Translations under genes and position numbers: made by a program
Part shown: positions 23,381-31,700 of the stretch, in pieces
Layout: every line of letters begins with the position of its first letter
How positions within the stretch are numbered: position 1 is the first letter of the stretch
DNA from: an uncultured Bacteroidaceae bacterium
GTDB lineage: Bacteria > Bacteroidota > Bacteroidia > Bacteroidales > Bacteroidaceae
NCBI GenBank assembly: GCA_934426255.1
Contig: CAKRYD010000008.1
Span: 1-64,000 of the forward strand
Direction of reading: 5' to 3'
DNA: 64,000 nucleotides
The notes under the pieces: model-generated
Databases searched by the model: none
What the model was told of the DNA's origin: nothing
Seen by the model: the letters and a program-made list of their open reading frames with translations, nothing else

Positions 23381-23899
23381 AGCAGATTAAGAAATTAATT
23401 TGTGTCCGTCTGTGAATTGCTTTTGCAGTCTCGGGGCAGGCTTTTTTTGCCCGTTGCAGGCTTGCCTGTGCCTTCAACGGCACACGCCACCTACTTACTG
23501 CCTATAAGTTCTCTTGATAGTCGATTTGTAATTTCTCTGCAAAGCTAAGGCAAAAGTCACGATAAAACCGTTCGGAAATGACAAATTCAAATTGCAGATT
23601 TGTACAAACCGCTCATCTTAACACTATTTCACGCGCACAGCCATTCTGCGGATAGCGGCACGAGGGCGGCAGGGGCAGAAAACGAGGAACGACACAGCTT
23701 TTCCTTTCTTCGTCGGCATTTCCACACCGGCTTTCTTACAGCACGGGTAGTGATTATTGCGGTTTCATCGAAAGAATCGGGATGAGTATGCAAAACCAAA
23801 GGGAGCAAATGGCAAACGGTGTGCTTTCTTTCGCGTGTCTACCGGACAGATGGCCGATTGCACCGATAATGCCGCCGATATTGAAGCAGACACGGCAAT
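23381..23899. other. Intergenic stretch without a supported gene
   Basis: About 520 bases between the methyltransferase hairpin and the strong hairpin behind the M60 gene. Only short open frames with no start context are present (longest about 63 codons) and no family is recognised. A TAGCTTTG box on the minus strand (23547..23540) points left but leads to no gene. It may be a gene remnant or carry a small RNA. Confidence 0.4.
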
Positions 23900-23946
23900 A
23901 GCAAAGCCCCGACACTTTCCCGTCAGGAAAGTGTCGGGGCTTTGCT
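23900..23946. terminator. Strong terminator-like hairpin behind the M60 gene
   Basis: A perfect inverted repeat: arms of 21 bases (AGCAAAGCCCCGACACTTTCC and its complement) around a five-base loop. It ends 17 bases after the stop of the leftward M60-like gene. T runs are poor, but the stem is very stable and would block transcripts from either side. Confidence 0.75.
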
Positions 23947-23963
23947 GAAGATGCGTATTACGC

Positions 23964-26900
23964 CTATTTCAAAACCACCTTTTTCTTATTGACAATGTAA
24001 ATGCCTTTGCCCGGAGTGTTGCCGGCCTTGCGTCCCTGAAGGTCATAGATTTCGTTGCCGGTCTGCTGATCTGTGGCGATATTCTTCACCGAAGTGGGGT
24101 CACTGCCTGCAATCACATAGGCCGAAGGCCTGCCTGCCGTTGTCTTTTCCAACCATATACCGAAGGCATTGCTATCGGTCTTGTCGGCTGTCAGGTCAAA
24201 GGATGTCCCTGCACCGTTCAGCAGATATTTGCCACCGGTGAGTGTTACCGGCATGAAGCTTCCATAGAGGGTGACATCATCGCCCTTTATACTTGCAGCT
24301 TTGCCGGCCATGGCAACGTCGGTTGCAGTGATGCTACGCACACCGTCTTCCTTGGCTTTGTTGCAGAAGAGGAACGGCACACCTGCTCCGATTTCATCGG
24401 TTTTATCGTCGAAAACTATGTAGTTGACACCATCTTTCTCCTCGGTTGCCTTGAAGGCTTTTATCTGAGTGTCAGCGGCAAGGTCGGACTGTTTGATGGC
24501 AAACGGAAGGGTCATTGCGTTGTTACCAGCCTTGTAGCTGAGGTTGAAGGTCAGTTTTTTGGCTGTAAAGTCCTGCGGGGCATAGAAGGGATGTGTGTTG
24601 TCGAGCACCATGTTGTGGCCCACATTGCCGGCAGCGATGACGTTTTGCATGGTTGTGAGCTGCTCGGGTGCGTTGTCTTCGGCCAGCACGGCGATGTCGT
24701 TATCCTTGAGCACCGGTATGGTGGCACTTTCGGTTTTGCCGTCGGTATAGCGCACAACAGGAGAATTTGTGCCGCGATATACATTCATCGTATAGTAGGT
24801 ATCGGCCTTCTTGTTAAACATCTTGACGTCTGTGCCATCGGATTGTGCAGCCACCAATGTATATCCACCTTCCTTTACAAGGTAGGAGGGCAGCGAGAAC
24901 TTCCTGCTGGCCGACACGTAGGCAAGATTGCCATCTTTGTCGTAGACCTTTATACCCACGGCGTTCTTGGCCAGGCTTGTGATGGTGACGTAGCCACGGG
25001 CGTCGACTACATATATGTAGCCCGAGGCCTCAAGATGCTTGGGGAAATCGGTATATTGCCCCATGTCATTGCGGCAGTTGGCCACCGAATAGCTTTCGAG
25101 AGTGCGCTTCACCTTGCCATCGCGTCCCATTTCATCGGCCACGCGGTCTTCCACAAAGATGATGTTGCCGTTGGGTTTTCCACAGGCTTTGATAGCTGCC
25201 TTGGTGTCGTCGATGTCTTTTTGTGTGGCCGTAACCAGCCATGTGGCATAGTCGCCCACCTGATATTTCTCTATAGGACGGAAGAAACCCCAGTATTCGA
25301 AGTATTCGGACAGGTCTTCACCTGCCACCTGGCTGCACACGCGGGCAAACTTAAGGTAGTCGTCCTTGGCATAGGTAATGGCCGGTGATGTGGGTTGCAC
25401 GAGGGGCGATTTGCGAAGGGCTTTGAATACTTCCTGGTAGAATGTGGGGTGATTGCCCAGGGCATGATAGTAGAGATACAGCTGGAAGAACATGCGGTTC
25501 ATGAGGCCTATGGTCTCGCGCTCGCTGTTTTTGCCGTAGAGTTCGAGCCACGAGAGTTTCTGCGGCATCCATTGTTGCATCTCCTGAATGTTCCAGTAGC
25601 GGGTGGTATACTTGCCGGTTCGATACATCACCATGTTGGAAAAAAGGTTGTTGGATACCTCAGTGGTGCCTACGATGCGTATAGCTCCCTGGTTGCTGTG
25701 TCCTATTTCGTGGGCCGGTCCCCATAGTGTTCCGTCGCCTTTTATCACGTTTTCATATTGCAGGATGTTGCCGGTAGAGTATTCGTTGTAGCCGGTATAA
25801 TAGGATGTGGAGTACATGTAGCTGCCTTCTTTCGTTACGGTTGTACACTCCATCTTGTTGTTGAACTTGCGCGGATATATGTCTTCGTAGATGTCGGGAT
25901 ACTTGTCGCTCTTGAGGAGTCCCATGAGGTCGAGTTCCCAATAGGCTGTGCTGTCCCACACGGCCATGACTTCGGTGATTTTGTCGCGTACATTGTTTTT
26001 TACATAACTGGTGCTCATGTGCCAGTGGATATACTCGCCCATCACGTCGATGACGGGAGCCTTGAAGAGCCCGTCGGCTTTCATCTGTGACCAGTCCTTG
26101 TTGTTGTATTTGGTGCAGTCAAAGAATCCGTTGACACGTCCACCTTCTATATGTATGTCAAGATTGTTGTAGTTGGCAATGTCGGTGCCGTTCTTTGAGG
26201 TATACATGACAAACAGGTGGCTGTTGTCGACGGGAGCCACCACCACGTTGAGCCCTTTTGTCAGGGTCTTTGAGTAGTCTCCGAAGACGCTTGTCGTGCT
26301 GGATGTCTCTATTTTCAGCGTGGCTCCGGTGGGCACATTGCTGCCCACGAAGACATAAAGCACCTGGTTTTTGTCTGCAACGATGCCGGTGGGATTGTTT
26401 TGCCGGCCATAGGCCGACATTTTCAGCTGCTTGGCCCAGTATGAGGGGTCGCTGTAGATGCCGTAGGATGCCACGCGGAATTCTTTTTCCCACTTGGACC
26501 ATGAGTTGTTCTTAATCTTGACTGCAGCCTCCTGTATGGCCGACGGCAGTTCGCTCATGGCCTGACGCAGGGCTGCATCGTCCATAGCCTGATATTCGCT
26601 TTTCAGCACGGTGCAGGCATCGTCGTCAAAGAATGTGGCCATCATCTGGCGGTATTTGCGCTCGTTGGTCTGCGCATCCTGCAGTGTCTGGAACTCTTTT
26701 TGTGCCGCTTCAATATCGGCTTCCGAGGGATTGACTTCCTGGAAATACCATACGGATGCCAGGTTGTCGGTGCCGTTGGATATATACCACCCTACTGCAT
26801 TATAGCTTTGTGAGGCTGCGGTGTGCAGCACAATGGTCTTGTTGTCCACTATATTGTATCGCAGCTCGTAGGGGAAGTTGTTGTTGACGCTGAGGGTGAA

Positions 26901-27683
26901 TGCTCCGTTGGGTGTGGTGTTGGTGCGATATTGGGTGCTGACCACTCCGCCCTGTTTGAGCAGGTAACGTCCGGTATATGCGTTTTTGATGTAGTATCCG
27001 GTTCCCTGCTTTTCGAGTGTCCAATACTGGGTCAGGTCGTCGGCTGCCTCATCGGTTGTCACCCCACGCGACGTGACTGTCTCTATGAGTGCACGGTTGT
27101 ATTCGGGCGACATGATGCGATAGTACTTGCCTTCTTCCACAAGTGTGCTGCCTGTAAGGTGGTTGAAACGTTCCTTGATCTGGTCTTTCGTGATGTCGTC
27201 GGCGGCTTCAAACTTCCATTCGCTGCCTGTTGCTGCCGAACCATCACCGGCCGACCAGGGCACTACCTGCGCTGATGCGTCTTCGTGAAGGCAGGATGTG
27301 CCCGAAAAGTCGCTTTCCGAACTGATGTTATAATAGGTATCACCGGCCTTTTCAAGGTTCTTGCGGATGTAGAACGTGGCTTTGGCATTGTCGGTGGCAT
27401 ACTTGGTGCTCAGCTTGGTCTGTGGCTGCACATAGCGACCGTTGCCGATGTTGCGCAGCAGATATGTGGTACCTTTCTTTTCGACCAGCCACAACTGGTT
27501 GAAATCGTTGGCTTTCCTGGCCGAGACAATCAGCTCTCCGTTGCTGTTCACAGCCATAATCTTAGAGCTCGAGCGCCCGCTCGTCAGCCGGTAGGCCCCT
27601 GTCTGCGGGGTGGTTACAGCCGCTTCGACCCAACAGGCGAAGCACCATGTTACCAATGTAATGAGTAAACTTTTCATCTTCAT
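23964..27683 (-). CDS. Secreted M60-like (enhancin) metallopeptidase
   Basis: A 1239-residue exported protein with a signal peptide (MKMKSLLITLVTWCFACWVEA). The first 315 residues hold beta-trefoil-like repeats with QLW/WYF ends (for example NDFNQLWLVEKK and LTQYWTLEKQGTGYYIKNAYTGRYL in parts), which suggest glycan binding. The M60 catalytic region is about 440-800, with HEIGH at 658-662 and a downstream Glu at about 675, matching HExxHx(8,28)E. M60-like enzymes of gut Bacteroidales cleave O-glycosylated proteins such as mucins. The end (NEIYDLQGRKAG... GKGIYIVNKKKVVLK) resembles a type IX secretion tail. Own promoter at 27743; strong hairpin after the stop. Confidence 0.88.
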   Translation of the reverse strand: MKMKSLLITLVTWCFACWVEAAVTTPQTGAYRLTSGRSSSKIMAVNSNGELIVSARKANDFNQLWLVEKKGTTYLLRNIGNGRYVQPQTKLSTKYATDNAKATFYIRKNLEKAGDTYYNISSESDFSGTSCLHEDASAQVVPWSAGDGSAATGSEWKFEAADDITKDQIKERFNHLTGSTLVEEGKYYRIMSPEYNRALIETVTSRGVTTDEAADDLTQYWTLEKQGTGYYIKNAYTGRYLLKQGGVVSTQYRTNTTPNGAFTLSVNNNFPYELRYNIVDNKTIVLHTAASQSYNAVGWYISNGTDNLASVWYFQEVNPSEADIEAAQKEFQTLQDAQTNERKYRQMMATFFDDDACTVLKSEYQAMDDAALRQAMSELPSAIQEAAVKIKNNSWSKWEKEFRVASYGIYSDPSYWAKQLKMSAYGRQNNPTGIVADKNQVLYVFVGSNVPTGATLKIETSSTTSVFGDYSKTLTKGLNVVVAPVDNSHLFVMYTSKNGTDIANYNNLDIHIEGGRVNGFFDCTKYNNKDWSQMKADGLFKAPVIDVMGEYIHWHMSTSYVKNNVRDKITEVMAVWDSTAYWELDLMGLLKSDKYPDIYEDIYPRKFNNKMECTTVTKEGSYMYSTSYYTGYNEYSTGNILQYENVIKGDGTLWGPAHEIGHSNQGAIRIVGTTEVSNNLFSNMVMYRTGKYTTRYWNIQEMQQWMPQKLSWLELYGKNSERETIGLMNRMFFQLYLYYHALGNHPTFYQEVFKALRKSPLVQPTSPAITYAKDDYLKFARVCSQVAGEDLSEYFEYWGFFRPIEKYQVGDYATWLVTATQKDIDDTKAAIKACGKPNGNIIFVEDRVADEMGRDGKVKRTLESYSVANCRNDMGQYTDFPKHLEASGYIYVVDARGYVTITSLAKNAVGIKVYDKDGNLAYVSASRKFSLPSYLVKEGGYTLVAAQSDGTDVKMFNKKADTYYTMNVYRGTNSPVVRYTDGKTESATIPVLKDNDIAVLAEDNAPEQLTTMQNVIAAGNVGHNMVLDNTHPFYAPQDFTAKKLTFNLSYKAGNNAMTLPFAIKQSDLAADTQIKAFKATEEKDGVNYIVFDDKTDEIGAGVPFLFCNKAKEDGVRSITATDVAMAGKAASIKGDDVTLYGSFMPVTLTGGKYLLNGAGTSFDLTADKTDSNAFGIWLEKTTAGRPSAYVIAGSDPTSVKNIATDQQTGNEIYDLQGRKAGNTPGKGIYIVNKKKVVLK

Positions 27684-27742
27684 ATGTCAAGGTTTTATTG
27701 TGTTGTGACGCGCCTATTGCAAAGAGTCTTTGCAGATTGCTG

Positions 27743-27773
27743 CAAAGTTAGTTATTTCCAATTGTCTGCCAAA
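27743..27773 (-). promoter_or_regulatory. Promoter of the M60-like peptidase gene
   Basis: On the minus strand TTTGG (27773..27769), an 18-base spacer and TAACTTTG (27750..27743), a near perfect consensus. Leader about 50-60 bases. Confidence 0.75.
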
Positions 27774-27793
27774 CAGGTATGAAAGAATCTTCT

Positions 27794-27801
27794 TATCTTT
27801 G
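27794..27801 (+). promoter_or_regulatory. Promoter -7 element of rlmH
   Basis: TATCTTTG, full TAnnTTTG match, gives a leader of only about 6-10 bases before the ATG at 27814 and supports that start. Confidence 0.6.
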
Positions 27802-27813
27802 TGCTTAAAAAAG

Positions 27814-28317
27814 ATGAAGACGTTACTGATTGTGGTGGGCAAGACCCAGAACAAGCATCTGTCGGCTCTGATGGACGACTATCAGGGACGCATCTGCCGC
27901 TATCTGCCGTTCGAGATGGAAGTGGTGCCTGACCTGCGCAACACACGCGGCCTGAATGCCGAGCAGCAAAAGGAACGTGAAGGCATCAACCTCTTGGCAA
28001 AGCTGCACGAGGGCGACCGGGTCATACTGCTCGATGAGCGGGGCAAGGAGAAAAGATCCGTAGAATTTGCCCATTTCATCGACAAAAATCTTCAAGGAAG
28101 CAGCCGTCGCATGGTGTTTATTATCGGCGGACCTTACGGTTTTTCCGACGATGTCTACAGGCGAGCCGACGAATATCTGTCGCTCTCGCAAATGACTTTT
28201 TCGCATCAGATGATACGCCTTCTGTTCCTCGAACAGTATTATCGGGCACTGACCATCCTGCATGGCGAACCCTATCACCACGAGACCGAACCTTCGGAAG
28301 CCATGACCCGCAAATAG
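27814..28317 (+). CDS. rlmH: 23S rRNA (pseudouridine1915-N3)-methyltransferase RlmH
   Basis: A 167-residue SPOUT-class methyltransferase that methylates pseudouridine 1915 in helix 69 of 23S rRNA. Seen: start MKTLLIVVGKTQNKHLSALM, the segment VILLDERGKEKRSVEFAHFI, the trefoil-knot SAM site FIIGGPYGFSDDVYRRA (about 99-115) and the end LSQMTFSHQMIRLLFLEQYYRALTILHGEPYHHE in parts, which is the RlmH signature. About ten residues longer than usual at the C-terminus. The ATG at 27814 directly follows a promoter box. Divergent from the M60-like gene; followed by a palindromic repeat. Confidence 0.96.
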   Translation: MKTLLIVVGKTQNKHLSALMDDYQGRICRYLPFEMEVVPDLRNTRGLNAEQQKEREGINLLAKLHEGDRVILLDERGKEKRSVEFAHFIDKNLQGSSRRMVFIIGGPYGFSDDVYRRADEYLSLSQMTFSHQMIRLLFLEQYYRALTILHGEPYHHETEPSEAMTRK

Positions 28318-28337
28318 GCTTCTGCCGCAACACCGGT

Positions 28338-28450
28338 TGCGATGTGTACATATCTTCCTTGCGACATGTACATGAAACAATGTGTGATATGTACAGGAAA
28401 CAACCTGTGATATGTACAGGAAACAATGTGTGTCATGTACAGGAAACACC
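28338..28450 (+). repeat. Palindromic intergenic repeat, copy 2 (rearranged)
   Basis: Starts with the same TGCGATGTGTA box (28338-28348) as the other copies but lacks the TGCAAT...ATTGCA hairpin and the perfect 20-base palindrome. Instead it has GCGACATGTACATGAAACA (28361-28379) and three tandem units of the form GTACAGGAAACA (28391, 28414 and 28437) about 23 bases apart. Five TGTACA cores in all (28345, 28367, 28390, 28413, 28436). It lies just after rlmH and before the promoter at 28622. Confidence 0.8.
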
Positions 28451-28621
28451 ATGCATTGTGCCGGCACTCATCTGAAAGGCCCGGATATCACCACCCATGA
28501 TGCACCGGCCGGAAGCTCCATCAGACACGCACATCAGCCCGAACAATCAGTTTAACATATTATTTTCGTCGTTGATGTTACATTTCTGTCTCAAAATCGT
28601 TTCAGATTAACATCTAATCGC

Positions 28622-28629
28622 TATCTTTG
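28622..28629 (+). promoter_or_regulatory. Promoter -7 element of the discoidin-repeat protein gene
   Basis: TATCTTTG, full match, with a weak TTTC in the -33 region. The leader to the ATG at 28790 is about 155 bases and AT-rich, with no clear hairpin seen. Confidence 0.6.
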
Positions 28630-28789
28630 CAAACAGCTGTTGGCATACAAACACTAACACAAGCCGAATAGCGGCCACAGAAGCTATACCTTATTATATA
28701 AGGTAAATATTAGCTACAACCAATAATACGCAAAGACACCAAACAAACATTTATCAATACACACAATGTCAAATTTAAAAGATTGAAGC

Positions 28790-31700
28790 ATGAGAAAGTA
28801 TCTTATGATGCTGACACTACTCATGTTGAGTAGCTTCAGCCTGAATGCCATTGAATCGCATGCAAGCAAGGCTCCTGCACCGGAAGACAAGGTCTATACC
28901 TGGAGCATGGACGAGCCGTTGCTTACACGTGTGCTCAATGACGGTACGGGACAGATTGTCTCGAACGCACAGAGCGGCGGTGACGAATCGCCGGGTGACA
29001 ACTCCAACTATGAGAACCTCATAGACGGAAACATCGAAACCTTGTTCCACTCTGTATGGTCAACAGACTTTGCAGCCGACGAGGCTCCCAAGACAGGTAC
29101 GGGATATCACAACCTGCAAGTCAGGTTGGACGAGGCCGTGGACGTATTCTTCTTTCGTTACATAGGGCGAAACAACGACACCTATCACGACAACCCCACC
29201 CACATTGTCATTTATGCCACCAACGACGACGAGCTGGGAGCATCGCCCAAGTATGACGTGAGCCCCAACGACAAGTGGCAGTTCATCACCGAACTCAAGG
29301 AAGGGTTCCCCACCAACGCTGCAGGACTCTACACATCACCTGCAATCGTCATGAACGAAGCCTACAAATATATCCGCTTCGTAGTCAAGAACACCAACAC
29401 CTGCAACACGGTATCCTGGCGCATGTTTACCTACCCGGACATCACCGGAGTCACCTTCAACGTGAGCGAATTCCAGCTGTATCCCGGCCACGAAGTCACC
29501 GAACCGTCACAACTGCTGCAAGTGCTTGTAGACAAAATCAAGGACGAAGGCCTGTCCATAGTAGCCGGCACCGACCCCGGATACTATCCGCAAGACAAGG
29601 CAGAAGCCTATCACACTGCCTACAACAAAGCCGAAGACGCACTGCTGACAGGCGACGGCGACATGGCAGCCATCTATGAAGAGCTCACCAAAACCTACAA
29701 CGAAGCCAAGGAATCCCTCATAGGCATGACCAGCGGATACTACAACTTTATCAGTGCCTATGCCGGCTTTGAAGAGCAACAAGAAACACGCATGTGCATG
29801 CAGGCAGCCACACAAAGCACCCTGAGATGGAGAGCCTATAACGAAAAAGACGCCTACAGCCTGTTCAAAGTGACCGACCTGGGCGACGGAACCTTCACAG
29901 TGCAGAGCGTGGCAACACAGGAATACCTCTCTACCACACCGGGAACAGCCACCGTGCAAAAGACAGCCGTGGAAAGCACACCGCAGATATTCACATCGGT
30001 AGGCACACAGCAATGGCTCATAGCCAACACCGAAAACCCGCTGGGATATACAGTCGACGGAGTGTCGGGCGGCGCAGCCAAGACAGGAAACATCGTGACC
30101 TGGACCGGAGGTGTCAACACCACATCGTCGTGGTATGTTCACAAGATAACCGATGAAAGCCTTATCAAGGAAATCGAAGCCTCGGCCGAAAACCAGATAG
30201 CAGCCGACCTGCTCAACGAGCTGGTAAAGAGCTCAAAGGCCACACGGCAACTTGCCAACGACTATATTGCACTGCTCAAAGACGGTGATCAGATAAGCGG
30301 CAATGCCAACAGCCCCAGCGATGGAGGTCCGTTCAGCTTCCTCATCGACGGCAACATCAACACCTGCGTTCACTCGGAATGGAAAGCCGAATGGGCAGCA
30401 CCCCAGATCGAAGGAAAAGGATGGCACAACCTGCAGTTCGACCTTCGCACACAAGTGAACAAAATCAAGTTCAACTATATCGGACGTAACAACACCAGCG
30501 GATGGACAGACTCGCCCAACTACATCTCCATCTACGCCACCAACGACGACGAACTGGCCAAGAGCACGGCTGCAGCCGACTCTACCTTGTGGACACTCAT
30601 CACTGACCTGACCAAGGCAAATACCGACTTCCCGGCCAACGTTGCCGCGGCCAAGTTCGAATCGGATGTAATAGACTTGGGGTCAGACTACAGATATCTG
30701 CGCTTCGTGGTCAAAAACACCACCTGCGTGGACGGCGGCAACCGTAGCAACGCATTCGCCTCTCCCAGCGTGACAGGTATCACATTCAACCTGAGCGAAC
30801 TGCAGATCTATAACGGCATTCCCGCACAGACTTCCGAATACTATACAGTGGAAGGCATGAAAGAAGCCTGTGACCACTACGACGAGCTGGTAAAGGCCGC
30901 AGCCGAAAAGATTGCCAACCTCACAGCCACAACAGCCGATGTGGCAGCCCTCGAAGCAGCAGTTGAAAAGATCAAAGAGCTGTATGTGGACCGCACGGTT
31001 ATCAAGGAAGAAATGGTGAAGACACTGAAAGAAGCCAACACCATCTATAACGACGTGGTTTCCTACAAGATGATTACCAACGCAGCCAACAACGAAGGAG
31101 GCCAGGTATCGGTCAACTCGACCAACGGAAAAGCCCTGAGCTACCTCATCGACGGCGACAGCGAAGACGGTGAAGCCATATTCCATTCACAATGGGCCGA
31201 CGGTGATGCGGCATCAATGAAAGACAAGGACATGACAGAAGACAAATGGAAGGAATACAATGAAAAGAACGGTGGAACCGGCATCGGCTACCACAACATA
31301 CAGTTCCGCCTGAATGTGCCCGAGTCAAAGTTCAACTTTATGTTCATCACCCGCAACAGCGGCACATGGTCTGACACACCCAACTACATCAAGATACTCG
31401 CCACCAACGACGAGCAGCTGGGAGCCAGCACCGACAATGCCGACGAATCGAAATGGGACGAGATAGTGACCATGGCCGACAAGTCGTACTATAAGGAGAC
31501 CTACAACCGCGAACTTCCCGACAACGTTGTGGATACCAAGTTCCCCACACGTGGCGCATCTCACGTTACATACAACTCATCCGACATCGACATGGGCAAA
31601 GACTACAAGTACATACGCTTTGTGGTTCTCGGCACCAACAACGCAGACCTTGACGGACAAGACCGCAATATCAACCGCGTGTTCAACAGCCCCGACATCA

